Shown here piece after piece: positions 26,201 to 38,600 of a DNA stretch of 64,000 nt. The notes beneath the pieces are model-generated. The model searched no databases and was not told the DNA's origin. It worked only from the letters and a program-made list of their open reading frames with translations. Position 1 is the first letter of the stretch. The number at the start of each line of letters is the position of its first letter. The position numbers and the translations under genes are program-made. Source of the DNA: Siphlonurus alternatus (lineage: Eukaryota > Arthropoda > Insecta > Ephemeroptera > Siphlonuridae); assembly GCA_949825025.1 (NCBI GenBank), contig OX463786.1:11026387-11090386 (forward strand), read 5' to 3'.

Positions 26201-28458
26201 GCAAAACACATATCCAAACATTAACCTATGAAAACTTATGCTGAAAAGAAACAACAAGAATCTAGTTTGAGTATTGACCTAATTTTTTTTATTGCAGAAA
26301 TGGATAGAGGGTGCAAAGTTATGCTACCCTGATTTTTTTCAGATTTTTATAGAGCCCGGGGACTATTTTTTAAAAGTTATTGAAAGTTCTTTTTGTGACG
26401 TCACAAGACGTCGCTCCTTAAGAAAAAGATGGGACTTACCGCCGCATGAAGTCACAAAAAGGACTTTCAATATTTTTTTTTAAAAATACTTCCCGGGCTC
26501 TAAAAAAATGTGAAAAAAATCAGGGTAGCAAAACTTTGCACCCTATATCCATTTCTGCAATAAAAAAAATTGAGGTTGGTACTTAATTAAAGGAGCACCT
26601 CACAAAGACATGAACATTTCGAATACCTTGACGTCTCCGTGGGCGTCTCTCAGCTGTTGTCTCAGGTCCTCTGCCTCAATACGAAGTGCCTTGTTGCGCT
26701 CTTCTGTTGTTGTGCAGTCCCCACCAGTAAGTAGCAGCGACGACGAACCCTGGACATAACATTGACAGTCATAGTCAAATTTGTGGGACAGCGAGTGAGT
26801 ACAGAAATTTGAACAAAATTTTTAGAACTTCATGAGGTCTATATAGTGACACTGTCACACGTACTTATATGCGTGAGTGGCATTAACATCCCCAGTCCCC
26901 AGATCTCATAAAGCTCTAAAAGTTTAGTCAAATTTCTGGACATAATTAAGACAAAATCATCCCTCGTCCGGAATAATGAGCCATCTACTTAATTACCAAG
27001 ATTTTGTTGCTATCTGATCTTTCAAGTGAGAACAGTTATGAGCTGTAATCAGTATAAAGTAAAGCTCTTAATTGTGTTTACCTGAAATGCAGATAGCTCA
27101 TTATTGCAACGAGATCTAGGAAGATAGCTCATTATCACAGACGGAGGGACGATATGGAAGTTCCTGTTGTATACAGAATTTAGAATAGAGTTTAGCCTCT
27201 GACAATCATTAATACATACATATGTAGATGACAAAAGTTAGTATACTGTACAGTAGGTAATGTATTTAATATTTAAAATTTTGAGGCTATAGTCCTTATA
27301 AGGCTGCTACTTCTATAACGTGTGACACATATCATCAAGCCTTATATTTATTTTCTAACCTGTCCTCCGTAAGTTTGTGACTTTTTCTTGAGAGCTGTGT
27401 ATCTTATCTGCAGTTGCTCTGCCATCAACTGGAATTGGTCGCGTTCTTTCCGACATTCATCCAGCTCCTTACTCAAGATGAGCAGAGCCTCTGCCTTGCT
27501 TTGTAGCTTCCGTCGCAGTGCTGCATTCTGTAACCAATTACATTAAAGTTGTGTTTAAAAGAATCACATATGATGGTGTCATACAATTTGCGATATTTGT
27601 CAAATCGAGTAGATTTGATTCCATCTTTTTGTAGAAGAAACGAGGCCTGGAGAGGGTGGGGTGAGGCTGGTTGGTGAATATATTATCAGAGACCATTAGA
27701 GACTTCCGAGTTTTATGTCCAGAAATTTTATTAACATTTCAGTTATAGTTCACGAGGTCTGGGGATGTTAGTGCTGCCTCGATTTGCCAACTCAGATGAC
27801 ATCATTGATGTATGCATATCCAGTGATTCATGGGTATCCGAGTTGAACAATAAAAAATTTTGCAGCAGCAGCGCTAACGTCCTCTCAGGCCTCGTTAACT
27901 ACTGAAATGTTTATTAAATTTCTGGCTATAAGATATGGAGGTCTCTGCTGCTGTGAATGCTACCATCAACACAACACAATGTCCTAGCTGACATGCATGA
28001 CAGTTAATTAATATGTACAACGTGTATCCCCCCTACCCGCCTCATAATGACCCAAACTTAATGATGAGCTTAGTGGCTGTATCCTCCCTCCTCCTGCATA
28101 TTTTCAGAACTTTAATGTTCAACTTTAGGTTGAATCTGCTGTAATGCAGCTAGCAATTTTTTAAAACAAATTATATGCATACTGTATAATTATTTTATTT
28201 CATTTTCAGCAAAATTGGGGAGAAGGAATGCTCTTTTTCAGAAGAAATATGCATATTTCTATATATTTCAATAACGGATTAATATTTATAAATTATTAAA
28301 TCTACAAACAAATTAAAATATATTATCCAGCGAAAAAACAAAATTATTGGAAAAATATAAGGGGGCGTAACCTCGTTCAGTATTTTTAAATTTCACTATA
28401 GTACCTCTGCTAATAAATTATCAACGTATTCTTCCATGTTTCTTTTATCATTAGCCAT
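17263..28458 (-). CDS. CCDC149: CCDC149-like coiled-coil protein, complete
   Basis: Eleven coding exons on the minus strand: 28405-28458, 27360-27527, 26627-26749, 26074-26193, 24764-24847, 24306-24488, 23255-23278, 22915-22999, 19074-19218, 17799-17977, 17263-17390. All joins keep phase; the product is 430 aa. Recognition rests on collinear matches to vertebrate CCDC149: EALLILSKELD (31-41), HGDVKALR, an F-A-H-x-x-E-x-x-VQQLE block in exon 4, HRLNHEL then IDID-LV-EN-YL-DRLHQ (exon 6), HKQVQQLL, and RILGRRVAELERRL (329-342). Heptad-rich coiled coil runs from about residue 15 to 245; the tail is acidic and ends QNASISSN. The molecular role of the family is poorly known to me. Exon 7 is only 24 nt (GLSSIEQR) and is the least certain join; skipping it also keeps frame. 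Introns are full of MITEs, including a 2.4-kb element in the 19219-22914 intron. The start is the first ATG of exon 1; no upstream exon was seen. Confidence 0.87.
17470..17560. mobile_element. Fragment of 'AGCTCATTATTGC' element
   Basis: Two AGCTCATTATTGC units and a GGACGATAT end, matching the right part of the elements ending at 27155 and 18638. It lies in the last intron of the CCDC149-like gene. Confidence 0.55.
18101..18638. mobile_element. 'AGCTCATTATTGC' element, split by a nested insertion
   Basis: The left part (CGTCCCTTGTCCGGAATAAT, GAGCTATCTGCC) and right part (GCGCTCACTT, three AGCTCATTAT units, GGACGAAGGACGAAAT) form inverted ends. The family-2b element at 18179-18490 sits inside it. 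Joining the outer halves restores the inverted GTGAGCGCAA / TTTGCGCTCAC. Confidence 0.65.
18179..18490. mobile_element. Fold-back element, family 2b, with TGACGTCA
   Basis: Termini ATGGACAACCTTCATGA and its complement (ATAAAGGTTGTCC). Arms include TTGGATAGATCGAGGACC / GAGGTTCTCTATCCAGAT. The centre holds GCGACGTCAGCCACAC and CTATGACGTCACAGTG. It is inserted in the surrounding element, giving a relative age: it is the younger of the two. Confidence 0.75.
18657..18951. mobile_element. Fold-back element, family 2b, second copy
   Basis: ATGGACAATCTGCTTGAAAA at the left and ATGTCATGCAGATCCATTG at the right. The arms and layout are as in the 18179 copy but more diverged. A G run lies at 18834-18844. 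Confidence 0.6.
19374..21768. mobile_element. 2.4-kb non-autonomous DNA transposon with long inverted ends
   Basis: Terminal inverted repeat CCCACACAGCACACAA / TTGTGTGCTGTGTGGG, with subterminal ATCC-TATCTAGATAT motifs repeated in both orientations (19390-19570 and 21170-21730). The interior is AT-rich with no transposase-like frame; the longest reading frames are under 100 codons. It lies in the large intron of the CCDC149-like gene between the exons at 19074-19218 and 22915-22999. No clear target-site duplication was seen, so the superfamily is open. Confidence 0.65.
22192..22497. mobile_element. Fold-back MITE family 2, CRE-bearing copy
   Basis: Ends GAGTATTGACCTCAAAAATT / AATTGAGGTCGATACTC. 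The arms read GTTATGCTACCCTGATTTTT and its complement. The centre has TTGTGACGTCACATGGCGGC and CTCATGACGTCACAAAA, i.e. two TGACGTCA palindromes in inverted arms. It is in an intron of the CCDC149-like gene, just upstream of exon 8 of that gene. Confidence 0.88.
25083..25410. mobile_element. Fold-back MITE family 2, GTGCCGCCTC-centre copy
   Basis: Same ends as the copy at 6308 (TGGAGTACCGACCTCA) and same centre (AAAGTGCCGCCTC, GGACCCAAAAGGGACGTGG). Here TTGCCGCCTC is repeated in tandem. Intron of the CCDC149-like gene. Confidence 0.85.
26269..26586. mobile_element. Fold-back MITE family 2, CRE-bearing copy
   Basis: The arms read GCAAAGTTATGCTACCCTGA and its complement. The centre has TTGTGACGTCACAAGACGTC; the second CRE is mutated (GAAGTCAC). 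Its right end lies 41 bp from the donor of CCDC149-like exon 3. Confidence 0.85.
26957..27155. mobile_element. 'AGCTCATTATTGC' element
   Basis: About 200 bp with ends ATCCCTCGTCCGGAATAATG and AGACGGAGGGACGATAT. Inside are AGCTCATTATTGCAACGAGA and AGCTCATTATCACAG units plus a central inverted AGCTGTAATC. It is intronic in the CCDC149-like gene. Further partial copies lie at 38363-38480 and 17470-17560. Confidence 0.65.
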
Positions 28459-28966
28459 GCAGGCATATAAATTTAATACATTTTAACTACTCATTTCGTA
28501 TGCAAAGCTGCTATTTCATGTTAAACACACTGCACGCACATTATTCCTTATCAGCTGTTTCTGACAGATTAGAAATGTTCAATGTTGCAACACTGTTACT
28601 CAAGGTAACAAAATGGCAACATTGTAAAAGATATGAAATAATTGCTTTTTATTTTAATTACTCTCAATATATTCCCTAATCAGTACTTCCTGCTTCCTGG
28701 TTGAAAAAATGTATAAAGGTTTCTAGATATTGTATAAAATACAGTAATGTATGTAGCAGATATTTATTTGAGAAAAAATACAGTTCAAAGAACATAATAT
28801 AAGTTGCAATTGAAAATATAATAATAATTGTATCAGGTCAACTCGGCAAAACATTGATTTTTATATTCTTAATTAATTAACAAGATGAGTTCGTTGTAAA
28901 ATCATAAGTACCAAAGAATTTTCTTGCACTTAACTTTTTTTAAACAATTTGCATACAAGCAAATTT
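28459..28966. other. Upstream region of the CCDC149-like gene
   Basis: Non-coding. Holds the X-box-like site listed separately and an AT-rich stretch up to the family-1 MITE at 28967. No other gene seen. Confidence 0.5.
28595..28609. promoter_or_regulatory. RFX X-box-like site upstream of CCDC149-like gene
   Basis: GTTACTCAAGGTAAC is an inverted pair of half sites (GTTACY / GGTAAC) with a 3-nt spacer, close to the X-box consensus bound by RFX factors. It lies 137-151 bp before the ATG, and a GTTGCAAC palindrome is at 28584-28591. This is a motif match by eye only. Confidence 0.4.
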
Positions 28967-29319
28967 TTAAGGGTAAGGTAACGCCACCAATGTTAAAAAA
29001 AATCCCTCTCACAAAAATTCTGAAAATTTTTTAAAATGTTCTCCTCTATACCCCCTATCAGTACCTAAAATATCAGGTATACAAATACGATCTAGTTTTT
29101 GAGTTATAAATTTTTAAAGTTGACTACTTTAACATGGAGAAATGAAACTCCCATGTTAAATTGGTCAACTTTAAAAATTCATAACTCAAAAACTAGATCG
29201 TATTTGTATACCTGATATTTTAGCTACTGATAGGGGGTGTAGAGGAGAACATTTTAAATATTTTTCAGAATTTTTGTGAGGGATTTTTTTTAACATTGGT
29301 GGCGTTACCTTACCCTTAA
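28967..29319. mobile_element. TTAA-flanked palindromic MITE, family 1
   Basis: TTAA borders and GGGTAAGGTAACGCC termini are intact. The central loop is inverted relative to the 8264 copy (AACATGGAGAAATGAAACTC here), as expected for a palindrome inserted in the other orientation. It lies between the CCDC149-like and SREK1-like genes. Confidence 0.88.
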
Positions 29320-29883
29320 CATATATTTAACTATATAATTATGAATTTTACTGGCAATTGCATATATATTATACAGTACGTAATAATAATTATATGTAGT
29401 CCAAAAACATAAAACTGGCATTAGAATGAATAGAATTAACTTACACAAGACACAAGTTTAATTATTAATTATCATGCTGTAATAAGCTAATAAAAGTTGC
29501 TACTATCATTACAATAATTTTATGTTGCACTACATCAAATTGGGGGGGGGGGGAAGTAGAATAAAAATAAGAATTAAGGGAAACAGTGGAATTAAAATTT
29601 AATTGGGATACAAAAACTGCAAATAAAATTTCAATTTCAATTCTGGTCTATATATAATAAACACTATTATTGATATTAATAATTTTAAGTGTCATAGCAA
29701 ATTTGGAATAAAGATCAAAATAATTTAAAGCTGCTAAACTACAACATTTTAACTACACATACAATATATATTTGTTGACAGTATGCAGAAAAAAAAATCT
29801 ATTAACTATGAACAAAATACAATTTGCAAGTAACATTACATTACTTATTGTGCCTTTACCAAAAGAAAAAAAAAAAAAAAAAC

Positions 29884-29889
29884 TTTATT
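29884..29889 (-). terminator. Poly(A) signal of the SREK1/SRSF11-like gene
   Basis: AATAAA on the minus strand about 150 nt after the stop codon at 30040. Confidence 0.55.
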
Positions 29890-30039
29890 AAACAAAATGA
29901 AGGAGTTTGTAATTTGAACACAACATATATTTTCCCTATAGGGAGAAAAAAAATACAGACGTCAAAATTTAGATATTAATTTTTCCACCATAATTTTTTT
30001 TTTTTTTTTTAATTTAAATATTTTCCCGCCACAACCAAA

Positions 30040-33000
30040 TCAATTTGATTCCTCAGCTCCACTACTACCACCATCTTGATCATCTCCACCACTTTCCTCT
30101 GATCCAGACTGTTGAGGAGACTGAGATTTGACACCTTTTTCTGGTATCTTGAGACGAGACAATGGTTGGTCATCTGAACCAGAATCATCTGAACTTTCAG
30201 CTTGTTTTTTATCTGGCGACTGTTCAGGGTCTGAATTTTTCTCGTCGGCAGGTGGAGGAGGCAGAGGGGGAGGGGGTGGTTTGCCTTCGTCATCGCTTGA
30301 CGAATCAGACTCGCTGGGTGGTGGAGGGGGTGCAGGTTGGTCCGGCTCTGGAGGAGGGGGAGGAACGGGAGGTTCTTCGAGGGGAATAAGGGCATCAAAA
30401 CCTTGTTCTTCCTCGTCATAGTTACGTTGTACCTTAGAGACAACGATAGGAGGGGTAGGTTCATCTTTTTCTTTGACTTCTTTCTTACTACGACTTTTCT
30501 CCTCTTTCTTCTCACTCCGTTCTTTCTCCTTACGCTTTGACTTCTCCTTCCTGAATAAAAACAAAAACAAATCATAAAATTATAACTACTTATTGTTATG
30601 TTTTACCACTGAATCAATCATTTTTCTGTACATCAATATAAACTATGTCATAAAATCATGAATAGATAATTTAACATCGCACCGTAAAAATTACTTGAAA
30701 TAAACTAAACCTAAGAAGAATAAAAATTTGTAAATATTGTTATAATATAATTTTTAATAATTAATCTGCTGTGGTAATCAATTAATTTTATTGTTTTTAC
30801 TTTTAAGCTATAAAATGAAACACAACTTTCAAATCACAAAGAAAAAAAAATACATACTATCAAACCCCTAAAAACTTAACTACTGTATTTAAAGCATTGA
30901 CTAATTAAGAAACTTGATAAAACCTTATTATCAACATCCTGTAATTATATTTTCAACATAAACTATTTATAGACTTTTAGTTTCTCTACCAAAGTGTTAA
31001 AGTGTTAAAAAAATTAGAACTTATCAACCAATATTGCTCACTTTAATTCTCACAAGAATTTATTACATCTCAATGAAAACATAAAAAAGCTTCTCTCCAC
31101 TCAAAAAAATTAAGAAATAAACAGAAAATTATTTTTATTATTATTTTTAAATAAAATTTATCTACTAAGACTCAACCATTATTGGCAAATAAAATTAGAA
31201 TATATCCAAGTTACTCACTAACAGTTGTTAGTGTTATTGTTTTAGGCTGGAGCTAGCCACGGTTAGTAAGAAACCTGGATAACTTCTTTTATGAATTTTG
31301 CCTAAATGTAGCTACTAAATAAATCTGCCTGTCCAATGACTCAATCTTAATAAAGCTAAATCTGCCTGTCCTCACCTAGTTCGTGACCTGCTCCTAGACT
31401 TGTGTCGTGCCGGCGACCTTGACCTCTTTGACCTTGGAGGTGGTGACTTGCGTGACCTTCTGGGACTGATGCCTCGTCTTCCAATTGACCTGCTACGACT
31501 CTTTCGTTTGGGAGAGCGACTCACTCGACGCTTGCCACCGATGGAACGAGATCGTCGAGAATGAGACCTGCTTCGTCGTTTTACTGGAGACCTTGAACGA
31601 GTACGTCGTTTGGGTGAACGACTACTCTTACGTCTTGATCCACGGGGAGGAGTGGGAGAGCGAGATTTACGTCGTCTTCTTGGTGATGGAGAACGACTTT
31701 TATGTTTACGAGTTTTACTTGAGGGTGAACGTGATGTAGATTTACCACGACTTTTGTCCTTGGAGCGTTTTTCATCCCTAGATGATCTATCTTTTTCAAT
31801 TGATTTCTCTTTTTTCTCAGATTTGTCTTTCTCCGACGACTTTTCTTTCTCTGTTACTTTCTCTTCTTTTATGGCTGCCTCTCCTTCTTTCTTTAAGTCT
31901 GCAGGGTCTAAAGGCTCCTCTTTAATCTTGATTTCACCGTCAATTTCCTGAAATTAAAATAGATTTTATTTTATGAACTTAAAAAATCAAACAAGCATAG
32001 CATAATTACTTATTTAGAGTTATTTGAGATGCAATGAAAAATAATTGGGCATGCTGGACTCACAAAGAACTATCAAGACTAGAAATTTTTAGTACTACAA
32101 TTATTATTAGATATCAAATTCCCATACTAAATCTGGTACTAAAATCTATAAAAGTTTATGCTAATTATTCTGTGAATGCTTCGTAACATGTATAGCAACC
32201 CTAAAATTTTTCTTTATGTTGCAGCTTATTAAGCCACTCACTAGAAACTTGAGGTTCACTACATAACAATACCATTATCACTCTCATTTACTTAAAAAAA
32301 AAATAGTTTTTAAATTATGCAGGCCTTGCCATTTGTTATTTTATTATTAAAAAAAAAATGCACACTTTCTTATAGTTATTACTGATAAGTATAACTCTGG
32401 CTATGAGCTACACTGCATCTCATTTTGTCATTGTTATTGGTTGGAAGTTTGTAATGAAAAAACTCACTGGTAAAACTTGAATGGAGGTAATTTCAAAAAT
32501 ACACGATGAAAGCCAAGTTAAATGTGAGTGTGAGTGTAGAACTTGTGATGCTATAAAACTCACCATTTTCTCTTCAGCCGGTTCCTTCTTTATATCTTTA
32601 TCGATGCTACTTTCTTTCTTATCCTCAGACTTGCGATCCTTGTCTTTATCAGACTTGCTGTCCTTATCTCGATCCTTATCCCTGCTGCGACTCTCCTTAT
32701 CCTTTTTCCTGTCCCTATCTTTGTCCTTGTCCTTGTCTTTATCCTTGCCACGATCACTAGTACGGGAGCGAGATGACTTGGACTTGGAGCGAGATCGCCT
32801 GGACCTGTAAAAACAAAAATCATAAACTTTTATTAATTTTTTTCTCTCATGCAATTTCCCAAATGTTTAAAACTGCCAAGATTCAAAGTTCAAGTAGAAT
32901 TAACCTGTATATTTAGTGCTAGAAGATCATAAAACTGTCAAATGTATTTACTAAATGTGTAAAAATAATAATAAGAAAAATACCTTCACTTGCAAATAAC

Positions 33001-35642
33001 GTTCTTGATAATTATTTATTGTAAATAAGTTAATGTGTATAGAGTAATGTTTTGCTGCATTTACAATTTGATGGCCACAAGCAATGTGGTAGAGATTTGC
33101 AAAGACAAAATTACCATGATGCTATAGGATGTTAACACACATATAACACAGGATATTTCTAAATTGAATTGAAAAAATTAGCATCACTTGCTAACATGTC
33201 ATTAACAATTCACAACAAATAATAATAAAAAAAAAAAAATGTAAAAATGATGTCACAAAAAATACCAGTACAATAAAAGAATGATTTGTTTGTTTCCAAC
33301 TTTACTGTACTAAAAAAAAATCCTAATAATAGACTGTAAAAAGTAATATTTTGTAATTTATAAGCAGTAAAATAAAATTTATTTTGTGCTACAATATAAC
33401 TGAAAATTTGAGTTATATTTATAATAAAAAAAAGGGTACTGTCAATTTCCTGTTATTTTTTTAAGCTTCCTGTTTCCTGGTATAGATTTATAGAATATGA
33501 TGCTATTTAAAAAACTATTTAAAAACTGAACATTATAAATGTGAATCAAAATTTCTATGACAATAATTTGAAGTAAAATTTAATGAACAAATCAATTAGA
33601 TTAATCCAAGAACATTTTAAATAAAATATGATTGATTGGTGCTAAAAATATACTGCCTACTTAGAATCAACAAGGCTATTTTTTTTTATATAATTAAATG
33701 TAAAATTTTATCTACTACATTATAAAAATTATTGCCGAGAATCAGAAATGCAATCCAAACTTATTGAGGAAAGTTTAACTAGTACTTCTCAAATAACATG
33801 TAACTATGTAAAAGTCAAATACAGGCTAAAATTGCTGCAAATTATAATAAAAATAACCACCTTTAATTACAAATATTCATAAACCTTAAGTCAACTTACG
33901 TCCACTCATACCTGCAAAAGAAAAATATTGTTGTCCCACTTTAAAGGGTTTGATTGAAAATAAATTGAAGAACACTTCAAATTGATGAACAAGTGTTTTA
34001 TTGCGCTCTAAAAAATAAATAAAAAATAATAATAATAGTAATGAGACAGATCTTTTCTGGGTAAATTTATGGTAATTATATTTATAAAACAAATAGTATA
34101 AATAAAAATTATTTATGAAAACAAAATATATAAATTTACGGAGAAGTAATTACAAAGAAAATATAAACAAATTAATAATAAACAAAATAATCATTCTCAA
34201 TCTTGTTATTACAAAACCAATATATTACTGAAGAATTGTAATTATAACTTTGAGATTCTCAAAAAACACTTTGATGATTATTTTGGAAGTGATTCACAGT
34301 TGAAGATATCCATATCACAAACCATGTTTAGTATTATTGAGTTAGGTTGGCTCTATCAGTGGTGCAAACCTGGATATTTTTCTGGATAACTCTTTTGTGA
34401 ATCAAGTCCATCTATAATTGTTTTTACAATAACAAGATTATTTATGTAACTAAATTTATATCCCATAACTTAATAATAAAAAAAACAAAAGGTGCATTGT
34501 GTACGAAAGTGACGAAAGGTTTATGAAATTGATTTTCTTTTTTGGGTTCGTAGCTATACGGTAGAGACTCCTGGTGGTAGCTGACGGAATTACCGAGATC
34601 TGGAGCGGCGACGGGAGCGGGAACGAGAACGACTACCTCGTTTGTGACGACTTGAACCTCCTCGGCGACCTCTGTGAACGATAGAGTGGCGAGGAATTAG
34701 AGATGAATTCATAACGATGGTAAGAACACAGAACAGATCTCAAAGATCTCCTGTGTAGTTGTTGTGTATGAGCTTACTGATGAATTATTGAGGTTTTAGG
34801 TCAGCTGATTTTCTGGTGTTCCTTCCGTCCAATCTAAGCCTATGTTAAAAAAATATAAAAGGCTGTTTCAAAGTTTTTACAAACAGTACGGAGAATAATG
34901 TTTGTGCTGTCCCGAGGGTGTATTTGTATTTTTCTCACAACTTGACTTGTAAAATTGTACCCAGAAAAGACAATGTAAGGATGAGAATCTAATGAAATAC
35001 ACCCCTGTGAAGTGTTCTAAATAAAGTAACTGTTATAAGATGAGAAAAAAAATCGAAAACTTGCTGTAAATTTAGAGTAGAATTATCAGGATTTGACTGA
35101 CCTTGAACGCGACCTTGAGCGACGGCGTGACCTTGACCTTCGTCGAGAACGTCGGCTGCGAGAACGAGACCGGGAACGAGACCGGCTGCGGCGACGCCCC
35201 TTTCCCAGCATCCCAAACACTGGAACAGGAAAGGGGAAATTAGTTTCGTTTTTAAAAAAGACTAACAAGAGAGAAACTAGAGTTATTAAAAACACTGGAA
35301 CACAGCTCAAAGAAACATTACTTGCGGGAGAAGAAATAATCTTCTTATTAATTCCCAATTGAAAATTGAGTCAACTTTTTATCACTTGAAATTTTTGATA
35401 CTGTTTGAAGTTACAACATTTTTCAATACTGTACAACACAAATCATCAGGAGACGATGGAGCCGAAGAAGTAAAATTCAATTTTTTTTTTTTTTTTTTTT
35501 TTTTATATATATTATATATATTTATTTTATCTCATTCCAAATACAAGGTACACACATAAAATACATGGTATCATGCATGGGTAAGATGTATTTTATGTGT
35601 GTACCTTGTATTTGGAATGAGATAAAATAAATATATATAATA

Positions 35643-35687
<45 letters not shown>

Positions 35688-38600
35688 ATTTTACTTCTTC
35701 GGCTCCATCGTCTCCTGATGATTTGTGTTGTACAGTATTGAAAAATGTTGTAACTTCAAACAGTATCAAAAATTTCAAGTGATAAAAAGTTGACTCAATT
35801 TTCAATTAATTTTATCCAGTTAGTCAACTACTGTAATCTACAAAGACTTCTTTTTCGTCCAAATTATTGACTTTCTAGCATCAAAAGTCTTAACTACTTA
35901 CACATATTATATGATACAGCAATATTTTTTGTTTACAAATTGACCCCCTCCCACCTTCCCCTCTACTCAAATATCAACTTGTCACAACAAAGGACAAAAT
36001 ACAACAAATTTCAAAATCCTATCACTTCTCCTGCTATCACACCCACACTCAAAAGGCCTCCCTCCTCTAACCTGGGTCAATGGCTGCAGAGATGAGACTC
36101 TGGGCTTCCTTAACTCGGGACATGGCCTCCTCAATTTCACGCTGAGCCGCTTCATTGCTCTTCGCCTGGGGCTTCAGAATGGCCTGGGTTGAGTGGTACA
36201 CCCTGTAAGACAAAAACAAGAATAAGTTGCATGGTGTTGCTTAAGTTATAAATAATATAATCTTATTTAAATGGTGCTTGCATTAGATAACACATTAAGC
36301 CTACTCTACTGGGTATGAGTAAAAACAAGACATGCGTAAAGCTGCATGGTAGTATTTTTTAAAAAAGTGCATTAAAAATATATTAAAATTATGTAAGAAA
36401 AAAAATAAGGTGATAGTTTTATCTTTAAATTCAACACAGTACATTGATCATTTTCAGCATAATTTCCTCAAAATTACAGTTACATGAAATTTTGATTGAA
36501 TTTTGACTCACCAGTCGCAACTTACCAAACTAATTCAGTGACAGTACCGGTATGTACACTTCAGTACATTTTTCTCCTTGCCTATCTTTACTTAAACTTC
36601 AAACAAAGAATTTTCATTACTCGTCAGTTCAACTTACTTGATGGCCTGTCCTTGCAGCTCTGAGCCGTTCTTCTTCAGGGCGGCGATGATGGAGGGCTGC
36701 TCCGAGAACTCGACGAGAGCGTACCTCGTGGGGTCTGCCGGGCGAGTACAGAAACGAACGTACTTCACTTCCCCAGCTGGCACGAAGAACTCAATCAGCT
36801 GTTCTGGAGTCACCTGCAGAGAAACGTAGACATGTATAAGAATCTTCAAGATTATGACTACTTATCCTAATGGAGGCTTCAAGTGTTCAATTTCCTCCAA
36901 AAGCCACTATGTTACAAAATTTGAATTTTTTCTCTGCTACTATTAATTTATTAAAGCTACTAAATTGAAATCATTTCCAATCCCCTCCCCCCTTTAGGGA
37001 TCTTCTGATCAGGAACTTATTTTCCTCTAAAAAAAATTGAAAGTATTGTTAAATATTAACTCAAATACAGTAAAAACTTATTGAGTAAAGTCAAGGGACC
37101 CAGAAAATTAGGTTTACCTTATATCGTGATTACCTAATATTGAGTTTTCTTATACCTGCAATGCTAATTATTTTTAACGGGACCGCTATCTCCTTACTCA
37201 AAATCGAGTTTTACCTAACAACAATTGCGTAATAATGAGTTTTTACTGTTTTTTTTTTTTTTTTTTTTTCATCTTTTACATGAAAAAAGGATTATACAGT
37301 GCATTGGCAGTTTGGATTGTACAATCAACAAGTTGACAAGCTTACCGTGTGAGCCACGTTGATTACGAGTAGCGTTCTTCTGATCTCTGCAATCTTCCGA
37401 GTATCCATGGTGGCTGGTAACGGTGGGTACTTGGGCAGACTGTTAGCCACCAAGTTGGGGTCGTGTGTGGCAACCACCTGGTAAGGAGGAACTCCCTCCA
37501 GCTGTCAACCAATCAGACAAGAGAATGAGGGTCATGTGACTCATAAGAGCAAATCAGGCTTTGATAAGTTGGTTGTTTTAAAATTTTCATCTACTAACAC
37601 GCATGTGCTTTGATTATTTTTTTCGTAAGTTGAAGTAACTTCAAATGCAGTACTGGTACACAGGAGCCAAAGCTAAACATACTACAAGCTGCCCACTAAT
37701 GAAATAGCACAACGGTAGCAAGCAACAAGAAATGTTGCCAAATAGTGTACCAGTAGCTATTGCTTGGCTGCAGTTATTTCTGTGCTACATGAATTTTTCA
37801 TTGGCTTGTGATATCCTAAGATAAGATCTTACGTTGAGCTTGCCTTCTAATCAACGTTCCATCATACAGGTTAAGACACGCACGCATTTTGTGCGTCAAT
37901 TTCGGTCATTTTCATGCCCCATTGCACCGCGAAATTTAAAAAATAGCATTGCATGATGGGCGCATTCAAAGTTTCGCAGCATGATGTGGCCAAAAATACT
38001 TGAACGTGATTGGCTAAGCCCTTTAACATTGGTCCAATCGGTGGCTTAACCTGTATAAAGGAACGTTGCTTCTAATATACTATAATACTGCCATCTACTG
38101 TATCGTGTAGACGAACAAAATAATGGTGTATTTACCTGATTGGTGACATGTGATGGCAGGCAAGGCTCTGACATGCCAAGGGTTCCATTATTGGTGATCT
38201 GCAGAGCTTTCAGCTCGTCTGGGATATCGTCTGCAACAAGATAAAACATTGTTTACAATTGACCTTTTTTTATATTAAGCACCATCATAATGATTTGTGT
38301 AGCAAAACTTGACACTACTTCCATGGTTGATGGGTCAGTCTAAGATTACATAATATTGCTGCTCTTCCAGAATAACGAGCTATCTGTCTACTATATTATG
38401 AGCTGTCTGCTATATCAGGTAAGTGCAATTACGAGCAATCTGCTTTATCGATTTACAGCTCATAATTAACCTGATACAACATACAGCAGTCGCACACATT
38501 CAGATAGCTAAACATTCTGAATGAGAAACAATATAGCATGGAATTAATAGATAATAGGTACGTACTACTGCAAATTAGAAAAATTAGAATGAGACAGCTT

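Noticed and set aside
26069..26257. Frame of 62 codons overlapping CCDC149-like exon 4
   Set aside because: It is a different frame; the frame that joins neighbouring exons in phase and matches the family is shifted by one base.
30128..30540. Plus-strand frames with Gly-rich products opposite the splicing-factor last exon
   Set aside because: Antisense shadows of the Pro/Ser/Glu-rich coding exon on the minus strand.
35359..35805. Two near-identical 66- and 70-aa proteins on opposite strands
   Set aside because: They are the two arms of one inverted repeat with poly-T/poly-A runs, not genes.
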